Assembly: GCF_051859025.1 (NCBI RefSeq)
Contig: NZ_JBHYGL010000023.1
Coordinates: forward strand, 372,001-436,000
Reading direction: 5' to 3'
DNA: 64,000 nt
Source: Falsiroseomonas sp051859025
GTDB taxonomy: Bacteria; Pseudomonadota; Alphaproteobacteria; Acetobacterales; Acetobacteraceae
Part shown: positions 32,049 to 41,181 of the stretch, piece after piece
Position numbering within the stretch: the stretch's first letter is position 1
How the letters are laid out: each line of letters starts with the position of its first letter
Program-made: the position numbers and the translations under genes
The notes under the pieces: model-generated
Database searches by the model: none
Seen by the model: the letters and a program-made list of their open reading frames with translations, nothing else
What the model was told of the DNA's origin: nothing

Positions 32049-32936
32049 ATGAGGGCGCGGATCGCATCCGCATCCGGGACCGCTCGCAACGGCCAGGAAC
32101 AGTATCCCCGCCCCATGCCCAAGCGCCCACCAGACGATCCACTCCCGCGCGGCATTATCTGGCGGGAAGCCAAATTCGGAAGCCTGCGGACGGGGTCGCC
32201 GCTGGCGGAATGGGCATATGTCACGCCACGCAATCCCGAAGGGCTGCCGACAAGCGAACTCCGATGGACTACCCCCGAAGCGCGGGGTGAGGTCATGCGC
32301 TTTTGGCTGTTGTCCAACTATGAGCCGTTGCCGCCCGGTCCTTGGTTTTCCTTCGACACGCCCGGAGCGGGTTGGGGCCAAGCCCCTTGGGCGCCACCCA
32401 CATGGACGCCGGAAACATTACTTGCCGACGAATTTGGGGAAGCCGTCCCCGATCACGAGGTAGCCGCGCTGGCGGAAGCCTTTCAGCAGCAAGCGCCTCT
32501 GTGGACGGTCATAGCGGATCGACCGCCCGACCTCGCCCTACTGGCCCAACTCCCGGTGACGCTGGCAACTGTCCAACAGACACTGGACAGGCTTGAGGCG
32601 GCAGCGGCGGCGTTGGAACGTCAAGGTGGCGCTATTGGGCACAACGGCGGGCCCCCGCTAGTCGAACACGATACCGCATCGATCCGACAGGCGGCGGGCG
32701 AGGCGCGGGAAGCGATCCAAGACGGCGAGGCCGGCGCTGGTCGGGTCTCTAGCGCCATCGCGCGGCTTTGGGCGAAAGCCAAGGCGCTTGGGAACGGGAT
32801 AATTGTGGCGGCAACTGCTATAAAGACAATCTCTGACTTTTGGGATGATGTGACGAAGGCGGCCGTCGTTCTGTTTCACGCGACTGTCGAGGCGGCTATC
32901 GCTTTGCAGGGCTGGCTCACATCGCTGTTGCCTTAG
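32049..32936 (+). CDS. Hypothetical island protein with IGHNGGPP motif
   Basis: This protein has about 295 residues from ATG 32049; ATG 32115 (MPKRPPDD) is an equal or better candidate. The middle carries AAALERQGGAIGHNGGPPL, a short motif seen in many uncharacterised alphaproteobacterial accessory proteins. The C-terminal part has a helical region and a hydrophobic stretch (GNGIIVAATAIKTISDFWDD, then AVVLFHATVEAAIAL) that may insert in a membrane. An effector or immunity-like membrane protein is conceivable, but nothing establishes it. It is the last gene before attR. Confidence 0.6.
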   Translation: MRARIASASGTARNGQEQYPRPMPKRPPDDPLPRGIIWREAKFGSLRTGSPLAEWAYVTPRNPEGLPTSELRWTTPEARGEVMRFWLLSNYEPLPPGPWFSFDTPGAGWGQAPWAPPTWTPETLLADEFGEAVPDHEVAALAEAFQQQAPLWTVIADRPPDLALLAQLPVTLATVQQTLDRLEAAAAALERQGGAIGHNGGPPLVEHDTASIRQAAGEAREAIQDGEAGAGRVSSAIARLWAKAKALGNGIIVAATAIKTISDFWDDVTKAAVVLFHATVEAAIALQGWLTSLLP

Positions 32937-32968
32937 GCGCCCTCGTAGCATTGCCGATGATCCACGAC

Positions 32969-32978
32969 GGTGATACAC
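32969..32978 (+). repeat. Candidate integrase arm site, right end (ggtgatacac)
   Basis: The decamer ggtgatacac occurs here, about 60 bases inside attR. It also occurs twice, 13 bases apart, just inside attL (25139-25148 and 25152-25161). Placement at both ends is what arm-type integrase or excisionase sites would show. Confidence 0.45.
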
Positions 32979-33038
32979 ACGACGCATCGCAACCCGCCGG
33001 AAACCCGCAGAAAACTTAGGTTTCGTCTGCTGAGACCC

Positions 33039-33068
33039 GAGTTCAATCCTCTCCAGCAGCACCATCGC
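33039..33068 (+). repeat. attR: 30-bp direct repeat
   Basis: This is the right copy of the tRNA-Thr 3' end repeat, identical to 25056-25085. It is not part of a functional tRNA: the 5' half is missing. Confidence 0.92.
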
Positions 33069-33088
33069 CACGGCCCAAGCCCCACGCG

Positions 33089-33837
33089 TTAGCGGGGCGC
33101 GGCCTCCCCATCGATCAACTCCATCAGGGCCTGCCGTAGTAGCAGCTCTACCCTTCCATGGGTCGGTTCCCTGATCCAGCCTCGGCGGCGGAAGGCGGTG
33201 AAGCCGCGGCTCACCGTCTCCAGCGTGAGGCCCAGGAAATCGGCGATGTCGGCGCGGGTCATCGGCATGTCCAGGACCGGGCCAGGAAGCAGCCGCCGCT
33301 GCCCGTTCTCGGCCAATGAGATCAGGAACGCGCCAGGCGAGCTTCCGCCGTGCGGCGGCCGACCGAGACAAGCTGCTCCTGCGTCGCAGCGAGTTCCTGC
33401 ACGCAGAGGTCGAGGACCCGCCGCTCCAGCGCCGGATACCGGCGCATCAGCGCATCCAGCCGGGGGCGGTCGAGCCGGCAGGCGGTTGCCCCGGTGAGTA
33501 GTTGCGCGGCGAAGGGGTAGGCCGCGGCGGTGGTGTAGCCCAGCACATCACCCGTGAACCTGAAGCCCAGCACCTGTTCCCGTCCATCGGGCAGCAGGCG
33601 CACAAGCTTCGCCGTGCCGTGCACCAGCGTGAACACGTGCCCCGCCCGGTCGCCCTCCTGGAACAGGTACTCCCTGGCCCCGAAGACGACGTGCTCCGCT
33701 TCCGCGAGCACGTCGTCCAGGGTGGCGACATCGAGCGGCCTGCAAAGGCCGGCGACGCGGGATCCGCATTTGCCGCAGATCTCACCATCGCCCAGGGCGT
33801 CCCGCATCAGGCGCCGGGTCGCGTCGAGGGGGTTCAC
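33089..33837 (-). pseudogene. Crp/Fnr-family regulator (FnrN-like), frameshifted
   Basis: The first frame runs from GTG 33837 to a premature stop at 33322. It encodes the FNR iron-sulfur motif CGKC...C (Cys21, 24, 32), the cyclic-nucleotide-like beta roll (FTLVHGTAKLVRLLPDGREQ), a further Cys in GATACRLDR and the dimer helix (QELAATQEQLVSVGRRTAEARLA). The HTH domain (MTRADIADFLGLTLETVSRG, ending at 33089) continues in another frame. One missing base near 33330 would rejoin them as RLAAFLISLAENGQ. The total of 749 bases is one short of a multiple of three. It would have been an oxygen-sensing activator. A sequencing error is the alternative. Confidence 0.88.
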
Positions 33838-33874
33838 GCCTCGCCTCCTTTTTCCTCTCCCGGGGAGGGGATAT

Positions 33875-33891
33875 CCGACTGTTTCAGTCGG
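33875..33891 (-). terminator. Hairpin after the tail cassette
   Basis: CCGACTG-TTT-CAGTCGG is a perfect 7-bp stem between the end of the phage-like genes and the Fnr-like gene, both leftward. It could terminate the tail cassette transcript. No strong T run follows. Confidence 0.4.
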
Positions 33892-33930
33892 CTTCAAGGG
33901 GGCTGGACAGTGCCACCTGTCAGGCCAGGC

Positions 33931-34305
33931 TTACTCCGGCGTCACGGTCAGGGCGTCCACCGCGATCGTCACCGTCCCGGGCCCCGCCACGGTAACAGGC
34001 GAGGCGAGCGCCGACCAGGTGAGGGGATTTCCGCCGGTTGCGGCGTCGAACAGGCCGATATGGCTCATCGTCCCGGCGGCGGCGGTGAAGGTGAAGCGGA
34101 TCGCCTCCACGTTCCGCTGCTGCCCGGTGCCGGTGAAGGTCACGCGCTGGCGGGCGTAGCCGGTGCCGGCGGGTTCGCCGGTGATGCCGGCGGGGTCGGA
34201 GCCGCCGGTGCCCACGGCCGCCCAGGCCGCCGTCGGCAGCGTGGGCAGGCGGCCGCACAGGGCGCGGGCCAGCAGGTTCTTGGCGTGGTCGGTAAGGTCG
34301 GTCAT
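33931..34305 (-). CDS. Phage tail-fibre-associated protein
   Basis: This 124-residue protein starts at ATG 34305, seven bases after GAGGAG. It opens with DLTDHAKNLLARALCG and then alternates Gly/Thr-rich beta strands (RFTFTAAAGTMSHIGLFDAA), a pattern seen in small phage tail-fibre or baseplate accessory proteins. It is the last gene of the leftward tail cassette. The exact role is not known. Confidence 0.6.
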   Translation of the reverse strand: MTDLTDHAKNLLARALCGRLPTLPTAAWAAVGTGGSDPAGITGEPAGTGYARQRVTFTGTGQQRNVEAIRFTFTAAAGTMSHIGLFDAATGGNPLTWSALASPVTVAGPGTVTIAVDALTVTPE

Positions 34306-34333
34306 GCCGATCTCCTCGGATTGGGATGCGGTG

Positions 34334-34603
34334 TCAGAAACTGCCGATGATGCTGCGGGACAGTTCCGGGTCTGTGGCGGCCAGGCCTGGCGGGGGGGCG
34401 ATCGGCCCTTTCGTGACAAGCGCCACGAAGGCGACGCCATCCGCGGTGGTGATCGGCTGGCCACTCGGCGGGATGAAGCCGCCGATGCGGGGGTCCATGG
34501 CGGCTGCGGGGGGGTCGCCCGGGCCCGTCCAGCCGAACTGGCGCAGGCCATCCGCCGCCGCGTCAGGTGGGCCCTGCCAGCATGTCATGATCCATTCCGT
34601 CAT
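34334..34603 (-). CDS. Small hypothetical protein in the tail cassette
   Basis: This 89-residue protein starts at ATG 34603 and begins TEWIMTCWQGPPDAAADGL. It is Pro/Gly rich with no recognised domain. It lies between the tail-spike gene and the 124-residue fibre protein on the same strand with short gaps, so it is probably part of the same phage-derived unit. Confidence 0.5.
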   Translation of the reverse strand: MTEWIMTCWQGPPDAAADGLRQFGWTGPGDPPAAAMDPRIGGFIPPSGQPITTADGVAFVALVTKGPIAPPPGLAATDPELSRSIIGSF

Positions 34604-34643
34604 CGGGCGCTCCTTGCTGGGTGCTGGTCGATGGGGGGCTGCT

Positions 34644-36998
34644 TCATGGCGCGGCCGCTCCGGACAGCAGCAGCAGCCTGGTGGTGCCGCCATCCGGGCT
34701 GAAGGCCAGCAGCGTCGCCAGCCCGTCCGGCCTGATCCTGGTCAGGCCATCGGGGTTGGTGGGCGTGGTGCCGGTGAAGCCCGTCATCGTCACGGCCAGA
34801 TCCGCCCCCGTGCGATTGACGACCAGGCAGGTGAATCCGTCGCCGGTGGCGGTCCAGTCGATGGACAGGGTGGCGCCCGCATTGGCGGAGACGATGCGCG
34901 CGTGATGGGCGGCCAGTGTCAGCGGCGTCGCGGCCGAAAGGCCGACCACCGGGAGCCGCCGGCTGGTGAACTGGCCATCGACATAGCCCTTGCTGGCAGC
35001 CTGGTTCGCCGTCGTCGGATCGGCCGGCAGCACCAGGGGGCCGGTCAGGGTCACGGTGCCGGTCGGGCCGACACGGAAGCGCTCCGCCAGCGTCCCCCCA
35101 TTGCGCGTTTCCACGACGAAGGCGCCGGCCTCCGCGCCCGCTGTTACCGCTTCGCTCACGCCACCGGCCCGGGCGAAGGATGTCTCCGTGCCCGTTGTGT
35201 TGTTGCCGTTGAAGGCCAGGCGGCCGACGGCATCATTCGCGGCCGGCGCCGTCGAACGCCGACGGAGCGTCACGGTCATCGGCGCCGTCATGCCCGCACC
35301 GGCGCCGAAGACGACACCGCCATTCGGATTGTTCGGGTTGTCGCCCGCGATCTCGAGTGGTGCGGCCGCCCCGGAACCGACGCTGAGCGAATAGGTGACG
35401 GTGCCGTCCTGGTTCTCGATGTCCAGTTCACCACCGAGTGTCGCCGATCGCCGCCGCAGCAGGGCTCGTTCCTGGTCGGCGGAGGAGCCCAGCGCCTGCA
35501 GGCGATTGCCGACGAGCACGATTCGGGACAGATCCGCATTCGTCTGCCCCTGGAAGGTGGCGGAACGCGTGTCGGAGGCGACGACGGAAAGGCTGTCGCC
35601 GGCGGAGGCCATGAAGACGCGCGCCGCGGGCAGGTCGCAGGCCACCAGGGTCAGCCCGCCATCCAGGACCTCGACCGCCCTGCCGGCGCCATCGCCGCCG
35701 ACCATGACGCCGACGAACTGGTTGTCTCCCTGGTTCGGCGCGGATGAATTGACGCGGATCGCCGTGGACATGCTGCTGATGAAGCCGCCGACCCATTTGG
35801 TGCGGAAGGCGGTGCCCTGGATCAGCGCGCCGACCGTGGTCGGATCCTTCAGCGACAGCAGGTCATCGACGCTGCAATTGCTGAGCTGGATGGACTGCGC
35901 GCCGTTGCCGAGGTCGAAGCCCGTCCTGTAGCCATAGGCGAAGCAGCTGACGAATTCGGCGACGTCGCTGTCCTCCACGCGGAAGGCGGTGCCGGTCCGG
36001 CGGTTGTTCCAGACGGCGACGTTGCCACCGCCGGTCCAGGTGCCGGAGAAGGTGCTGCCCTGCAGGTCGACGCGGGTGCCATCCACCACCGTGACGACGA
36101 AGAGGCCGTTGGCCGGCACGCCGCTGATGCCATAGGTGTTGACGAGATCACCGGTGACGAGCCCATGCGCGGCGGAGCAGGTCACCCGCACCAGGCCGGA
36201 CCCGTTGTTGGCCACGCCCGCCACACCCGCCTGGGCGAGCGAGACGTTGGAGATGTTGCCCGTCAGGAAGGGCCAGAAATGCACCTCATGGATGCGGGTG
36301 ATGTCGTAGGTCCGCGTCAGGTAGATGCCGTTCTGGTTGTCGCCGCGAACGCGACGGACACTGAGACGCTGGCTGTTGTCCGACCGGATGGCCAGGTTGA
36401 AGCCCAGGATCAGCAAATCCTCCACCAGCACGTCGTGCTGGGTGCCGGACCCGTCGCCGATCGTGATCGCGGTACCCGCGAATGCCGCGCGCAGCGTGAC
36501 GCCGGCGCGAAGGTTGGTGGGGGGGGCGCCAAGCCCGTCGCGGGACAGCGTCATCGCCCGCAGCGTCGCGGCCCGCATCACGCGCACGGTCCGCGCGGGA
36601 TCGATGATGAGCGTGCCGGGAATGCCGCGGTAGTCGGCCGCGGCTCGCTGGCCGCCCGGGAAGGTCGTGGGGCCTTCCAGGCAGACATTCTCCAGCACCG
36701 TAATGTCGGATGCGACGACGCGGTAGCGGCGCGGGCCAAGGCGGACGGTGCCGCCACCAGCCGCGGAGGCCGCGTTGATGGCGGCCTGGATGGCGGCGGC
36801 ATCATCGGTGGTGCTGTTGCCCACGGCGCCATAGTCGCGCACATGGAACATGCGTTCGGCGTGCACGCCGGCCGTGATCTGCGCGAAGGTGGCGCGCCGC
36901 GTCTGTGCCGCGCTGCCGCTGCCCTGCACGAAGGGCGTGATATCCGCGGCGGCCAGCGCGGAAGCGACTGGCAGTTCTGAAATCCTGGCGTCAGCCAT
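34644..36998 (-). CDS. Phage tail spike/fibre with pectate-lyase-like beta-helix
   Basis: This 784-residue protein begins with the attachment motif ARISELPVASALAAADITPF typical of tail-fibre heads. VRDYGAVGNSTTDDAAAIQAAI follows, the start of the pectate-lyase-3/parallel beta-helix superfamily (about 52-480), which usually depolymerises or binds surface polysaccharide. The C-terminal region carries TTANQAASKGYVDGQF, a tail-fibre repeat signature, and Gly/Thr-rich strands. It is probably a receptor-binding protein of a prophage remnant. Catalytic residues cannot be assigned by eye. Confidence 0.82.
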   Translation of the reverse strand: MADARISELPVASALAAADITPFVQGSGSAAQTRRATFAQITAGVHAERMFHVRDYGAVGNSTTDDAAAIQAAINAASAAGGGTVRLGPRRYRVVASDITVLENVCLEGPTTFPGGQRAAADYRGIPGTLIIDPARTVRVMRAATLRAMTLSRDGLGAPPTNLRAGVTLRAAFAGTAITIGDGSGTQHDVLVEDLLILGFNLAIRSDNSQRLSVRRVRGDNQNGIYLTRTYDITRIHEVHFWPFLTGNISNVSLAQAGVAGVANNGSGLVRVTCSAAHGLVTGDLVNTYGISGVPANGLFVVTVVDGTRVDLQGSTFSGTWTGGGNVAVWNNRRTGTAFRVEDSDVAEFVSCFAYGYRTGFDLGNGAQSIQLSNCSVDDLLSLKDPTTVGALIQGTAFRTKWVGGFISSMSTAIRVNSSAPNQGDNQFVGVMVGGDGAGRAVEVLDGGLTLVACDLPAARVFMASAGDSLSVVASDTRSATFQGQTNADLSRIVLVGNRLQALGSSADQERALLRRRSATLGGELDIENQDGTVTYSLSVGSGAAAPLEIAGDNPNNPNGGVVFGAGAGMTAPMTVTLRRRSTAPAANDAVGRLAFNGNNTTGTETSFARAGGVSEAVTAGAEAGAFVVETRNGGTLAERFRVGPTGTVTLTGPLVLPADPTTANQAASKGYVDGQFTSRRLPVVGLSAATPLTLAAHHARIVSANAGATLSIDWTATGDGFTCLVVNRTGADLAVTMTGFTGTTPTNPDGLTRIRPDGLATLLAFSPDGGTTRLLLLSGAAAP

Positions 36999-37043
36999 CG
37001 TTGGGTCCTGTCCTGGTCTGGGGCGGGGGAGGGGCTCGGACGG

Positions 37044-37694
37044 TCAGATCAGGACCCGACCGCCATCCTCCAGCAGCAGCGACACGCCGGTCTGGAGCAG
37101 CAGCCCATAGGGCGCGGTGACGGCGAAGGGCGCGGAACTGTCGGCCACGGCGGGGTCGATCGTGGCCTGGACCCGCATGCGGTAGCCCGATCCGGCCGGC
37201 GGCGCGGGCAGGGTCGCGGTGGCGGTGCCGGCGGAAACCGCCGCGGTCTGCGGGCCACGGACCGTGGCGCCCGTGGCGTCGCTGATGCTGAAGGCAACCT
37301 CGGGCACCGGCCCTACGATCGTGGCCTGGGCATTGACCGTGCCGTTGGCGACGATGCCGGCGGCGAGCGGCGCGAGCACCGCGGTCATCGCGACCGCCGT
37401 CGCGGCCTGCCGGACGGAGAAGCGCTGCGCCGCCGTCCTGTTGACCCGGAAGGGCGCGGCCGCCGTATCCAGCACGACGCCGGCGGCCACGACGCTGCTG
37501 GACCGGACCGGCAGCAGGCCGACGGAATCGGACGATTGCAGCAGGATCAGGTCACCGGTGGTGATCCGGCTCGCCGCCGGGGAGAAGTAGTTGGCGCCCA
37601 GCGCCGTCGCCCGCGTATCGCTCGTCCTGTAGAGCCAGAGCGTGAAGCCGCTCCCGGTCAGGAGGGGGATGAGGGAGGTGTTGTCGAAGGGCAT
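37044..37694 (-). CDS. Hypothetical virion-associated beta-rich protein
   Basis: This 216-residue protein is first in the leftward tail cassette. It begins PFDNTSLIPLLTGSGFTLWLY. The second half has an Ig-like strand pattern (EVAFSISDATGATVRGPQTA) and ends in LLLEDGGRVLI. Together with the tail spike 45 bases downstream this suggests a structural or adaptor protein of a tail. No family is firmly recognised. Confidence 0.55.
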   Translation of the reverse strand: MPFDNTSLIPLLTGSGFTLWLYRTSDTRATALGANYFSPAASRITTGDLILLQSSDSVGLLPVRSSSVVAAGVVLDTAAAPFRVNRTAAQRFSVRQAATAVAMTAVLAPLAAGIVANGTVNAQATIVGPVPEVAFSISDATGATVRGPQTAAVSAGTATATLPAPPAGSGYRMRVQATIDPAVADSSAPFAVTAPYGLLLQTGVSLLLEDGGRVLI

Positions 37695-38049
37695 CGTCGT
37701 CTCCGTTCGGACAGCGGGCTACCACGAGCGCGCGGATCCGCGCGCCCCGGTGATCCGGGGGTGGAATGGGGATTATCATCCTGTCAGCGGGCAGTGCCTG
37801 CTGGGGTCAGGACTGGGTTGCAGGGGGCTAGGACGGGTGCCCTTCGCGCGTATTCCGCTGATATTGCGCTGTTTGCGCAAATCCGGGGCGGCGAGCGGGG
37901 CGCAACTCGCCCCTTGGCCCGCCATGCGTACAAGGGGGCGAGGCAAAGGTCAAGGAAAAAAGACCTAGTTTCGTTTCGGCTGCTGCCCTGATGCAGGATC
38001 GCGATGCCGTGTTAGGCTCAACCCGCCATTGAATCGCGGGAGTGCTCGA
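37695..38049. other. Intergenic region upstream of the polyamine transporter
   Basis: This 355-base divergent gap has no convincing gene. It contains the hairpin GGGGCG-CAACT-CGCCCC (37897-37913), a short GCGC-TGTTT-GCGC repeat near 37866, and an A-rich run within ggtcaaggaaaaaagacc (about 37947) that could also fold. It should hold promoters for the tail cassette and for the transporter operon, but no sigma-70 pair stands out. Confidence 0.35.
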
Positions 38050-39153
38050 ATGATGCGTCGTATGGCCGTGATGGCGGCCTTGCTGGTGTCGGCCTGCCTG
38101 TCGCCCTTGGCGCAGGCGCAGCAGCCGCAACAGGTCGTCAACGTCTTCAACTGGAACGACTATATCGACCCCTACATGGTCCAGCGCTTCGTGCGGGAGA
38201 CGGGCATCCGCGTCCGCTACGACATCTACGACAGCCTGGAGACGCTGGAAGGCCGCATGTCCGCCGGCCGCACCGGCTACGATATCGTCGTGCCGACCAG
38301 CGAGCCGACCTTCTCCCGACTCGCCCGTGCCGGGGCGTTCCGGCCGCTCGATCGCAGCCTGATCCCCAACCTCGCCAACATCGACCCGGCGCTGCAGCAG
38401 CAGGTGGCGAGTTCCGATCCCGAGAACCGCTTCGGCGCGCTCTACCTCTATGGAACCATCGGTCTGGGCATCAATGTGGACCGCGTCCGCGCCCTGGCGC
38501 CCGATGCGCCCATGGACAGCCTTCGGCTGATGTTCGACCCCGCGAATGCACGGCGGCTCCAGCGCTGTGGCATCGTCATGATGGACAGCGCCTCCGACGT
38601 CATCCCGATGGTGTTGCGCTACCTCGGCAAGGACCCGAACAGCACGAGTCCCGAAGACCTGCGTGAGGTCGAGCGCACGCTGATGACGATCCGCCCCTTC
38701 ATCCGCGCCTTCTCCTCCGGCGGGGTGATCGAGGCGCTGGCCGGTGGGCAGTTCTGCATGGCCTTCGCCTATTCCGGCGACGTCATCCAGGCGGCGGCGC
38801 GCGCGGAGGAAGCGAATCGCGGCGTCAACATCCAGTACATCGCGCCGAGGGAAGGCGCGCAGCTCTGGTTCGACCTGCTGGCGATCCCGGCGGATGCGCC
38901 GAACCCGGCGGCGGCGCATGCCTTCATCAACTTCCTCCTCCAGCCCGACGTGATGGCCAACATCACGAATCATGTCCGCTACCCCAACGGGGTGCCGGCC
39001 AGCCGGCCGCTGGTGGCGGCGGAAGTGGCGAATGATCCCTCCGTCTTCCCGACGGACGAGATGCGCGCGCGCTTCTTCACCATCGGCGCCGTGCCCCAGG
39101 CCGCGGAACGCGCCCGCAACCGCGTCTGGGCGCGTTTCAAGGCTGGCCGATGA
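38050..39153 (+). CDS. potF: Polyamine ABC transporter substrate-binding protein
   Basis: This 367-residue periplasmic protein starts at ATG 38050; GTG 38029 is an alternative. The signal peptide covers residues 1-24 (AALLVSACLSPLAQAQ). The mature N-terminus VVNVFNWNDYIDP is the classic PotD/PotF opening, where Trp and Asp contact the polyamine. Later features are GYDIVVPTSEP, YGTIGLGIN and a SGDV/AREGAQLWFD segment that typically closes the site. It overlaps the ATPase gene (ATGA) and leads a four-gene operon in the E. coli potFGHI order. Putrescine- versus spermidine-type specificity is inferred from gene order only. Confidence 0.9.
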   Translation: MMRRMAVMAALLVSACLSPLAQAQQPQQVVNVFNWNDYIDPYMVQRFVRETGIRVRYDIYDSLETLEGRMSAGRTGYDIVVPTSEPTFSRLARAGAFRPLDRSLIPNLANIDPALQQQVASSDPENRFGALYLYGTIGLGINVDRVRALAPDAPMDSLRLMFDPANARRLQRCGIVMMDSASDVIPMVLRYLGKDPNSTSPEDLREVERTLMTIRPFIRAFSSGGVIEALAGGQFCMAFAYSGDVIQAAARAEEANRGVNIQYIAPREGAQLWFDLLAIPADAPNPAAAHAFINFLLQPDVMANITNHVRYPNGVPASRPLVAAEVANDPSVFPTDEMRARFFTIGAVPQAAERARNRVWARFKAGR

Positions 39154-40301
39154 GTAGTGCGGTCGCGGCACGGCCCGGTACGGCCGAGCCCTGGCGCGAC
39201 CCGGCGGCGGATCCGTTCCTGCGGATCGAGGGGGTGACGAAGCGCTTCGACGGCTTCGTCGCCCTGGATGCCGTGACGCTGCCGATCTACCGCGGTGAGT
39301 TGTTCGCCCTGCTCGGCGCCTCCGGCTCGGGCAAATCGACCCTGCTTCGCTGCCTGGCCGGCTTCATCGAACCGGATGCCGGCCGCATCGTGCTGGATGG
39401 CCAGGACCTGGCCGGCGTGCCGCCCTATGAGCGGCCCATCAACATGATGTTCCAGTCCTATGCGCTGTTCCCGCACATGACGGTGGCGCAGAACATCGGC
39501 TTCGGCCTGCGCCAGGAAGGCGCGCCCAAGGCGGTGATCGCCGACCGGGTGGCGGAGATGCTGGCGCTGGTCCAGATGGAAGGCTTCGGCGGCCGCAAGC
39601 CTTCCGCCCTGTCCGGCGGCCAGAAGGCCCGCGTCGCGCTGGCCCGGGCGCTCGCCAAGCGTCCCAAGCTGCTGCTGCTGGACGAACCGCTTTCCGCGCT
39701 GGACAAGAATCTGCGGGAGGCGACGCAGTTCGAACTGGTGAACATCCAGGAACGCACCGGCACCACCTTCGTCATCGTCACCCATGACCAGGAGGAGGCG
39801 ATGACCATGGCCACGCGCCTTGCGGTGATGGATCGCGGCACGCTGGCGCAGGTGGGCACGCCCGGGGAGGTCTATGAATTCCCCAACAGCCGCTTCACCG
39901 CCGAATTCCTCGGCACCGCCAACATCCTGGAAGGGGTGGTCGAGGCAGCGGACGACCAGGTGACGCGGATCGGCAGTTCGGAACTGGATTTCGACATCCT
40001 GGCGGAGGCAGGCGCCCTCAAGCCCATCGGCAGCCGCGCCTTCGTCGCCATCCGGCCCGAGCGCATGCGGATCGAGCGCACGGACCCCGCCACGCCGCTG
40101 GGCGACAACCGCCTGGTCGGGCGGGTGCGGGACATCGCCTATTTCGGGGACTTCTTCATGTATTACGTGGTCCTCGACTCGGGGAAGGAGATCCGCGTCA
40201 GCCAGCCCAACCTGCGGCGCATGACGGCGCGGCCGGTGGATTGGGAAGACCGTGTCGCCGTCACCTGGGATGCCGAAGCGAGCATGGTGCTGCCTGAATG
40301 A
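39150..40301 (+). CDS. potG: Polyamine ABC transporter ATP-binding protein
   Basis: This 383-residue ATPase energises polyamine import. It shows Walker A GASGSGKST, Q-loop MMFQSYALFPHMTV, signature LSGGQKARVALARAL, Walker B LLLLDEPLSALD and H-loop VTHDQEEAM. The C-terminal TOBE-type regulatory domain (about 270-383) includes FVAIRPERMRIER. The start overlaps the potF stop and the stop overlaps the first permease start, both ATGA, so the operon is tightly coupled. Confidence 0.93.
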   Translation: MSSAVAARPGTAEPWRDPAADPFLRIEGVTKRFDGFVALDAVTLPIYRGELFALLGASGSGKSTLLRCLAGFIEPDAGRIVLDGQDLAGVPPYERPINMMFQSYALFPHMTVAQNIGFGLRQEGAPKAVIADRVAEMLALVQMEGFGGRKPSALSGGQKARVALARALAKRPKLLLLDEPLSALDKNLREATQFELVNIQERTGTTFVIVTHDQEEAMTMATRLAVMDRGTLAQVGTPGEVYEFPNSRFTAEFLGTANILEGVVEAADDQVTRIGSSELDFDILAEAGALKPIGSRAFVAIRPERMRIERTDPATPLGDNRLVGRVRDIAYFGDFFMYYVVLDSGKEIRVSQPNLRRMTARPVDWEDRVAVTWDAEASMVLPE

Positions 40302-41179
40302 AGGGGCGGCTTGGCCGCGCCCTGGTGCTGGCCCTTCCCTGGACCTGGATGGCGCTGTTCTTCGTGGTGCCCTTCCTGATCGTGCTGAGCATCGCCTTCG
40401 CGGAACCGAGCGAGGGCCTGCCGCCCTACACCCCCCTGCTGCGCTGGAGCGAGGAGGGCGGGCCGGTCATCCAGCTGAACCTGGCGAATTTCCGCCTGTT
40501 CCTGGAAGACCCCTTCTACCTGGAGGCTGGGCTGCGCAGCCTTCGCGTCGCGGCGATCTCCGCCACCCTCTGCCTGCTGGTGGGCTACCCCATGGCGCTG
40601 GCCATCGCGCGCGCGCCGGAACGCTGGCGCGCCGTGCTGCTGATGCTGGTGATCCTGCCCTTCTGGACGTCCTTCCTGCTGCGGATCACCGCCTGGATCG
40701 GCATCCTGCAGGACCAGGGCTGGCTGAACGGGGCGCTGATGGCGCTGGGGCTGATCCAGGAACCGCTGCACCTGCTCTATACCGACCTCGCCCTCTATAT
40801 CGGCATCACCTACTGCTACCTGCCCTTCATGGTCCTGCCGCTCTACGCCACGCTTTCGAAGCTCGATCCGGCCCTGCTGGAGGCGGCGGAGGATCTGGGC
40901 GCCAGGCCCTGGCGCGCCTTCCTGCAGGTGACGCTGCCGCTGTCGATGCCCGGTGTCGTCGCGGGCTTCCTGCTGGTCTTCATCCCCGCGGTGGGGGAGT
41001 TCGTGATCCCGGAACTGCTCGGCGGCCCTGACGCCCAATTGGTCGGCCGCGTGCTGTGGACGGAGTTCTTCCAGAACCGGGACTGGCCATTGGCCTCCGC
41101 CCTGGCGGTCGTCCTGCTTCTGCTGCTGGTCGCGCCCATTGCGCTGTTCCAGGCCCGCGCGGCGCGGGGAGGGGGCTAG
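40298..41179 (+). CDS. potH: Polyamine ABC transporter permease 1
   Basis: This 293-residue inner-membrane permease has about six helices, starting LVLALPWTWMALFFVVPFLIV. The EAA loop (EAAEDLGARPWRAFLQVTLPL) docks on the ATPase. The large periplasmic segment after helix one (PPYTPLLRWSEEGG) is typical of PotB/PotH. It overlaps potG and is followed after two bases by the second permease. Confidence 0.92.
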   Translation: MKGRLGRALVLALPWTWMALFFVVPFLIVLSIAFAEPSEGLPPYTPLLRWSEEGGPVIQLNLANFRLFLEDPFYLEAGLRSLRVAAISATLCLLVGYPMALAIARAPERWRAVLLMLVILPFWTSFLLRITAWIGILQDQGWLNGALMALGLIQEPLHLLYTDLALYIGITYCYLPFMVLPLYATLSKLDPALLEAAEDLGARPWRAFLQVTLPLSMPGVVAGFLLVFIPAVGEFVIPELLGGPDAQLVGRVLWTEFFQNRDWPLASALAVVLLLLLVAPIALFQARAARGGG

Positions 41180-41181
41180 CC

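Noticed and set aside
33039..33068. Second tRNA at the right end of the island
   Set aside because: Only the T-arm and 3' half are present; no D or anticodon arm can be folded upstream.
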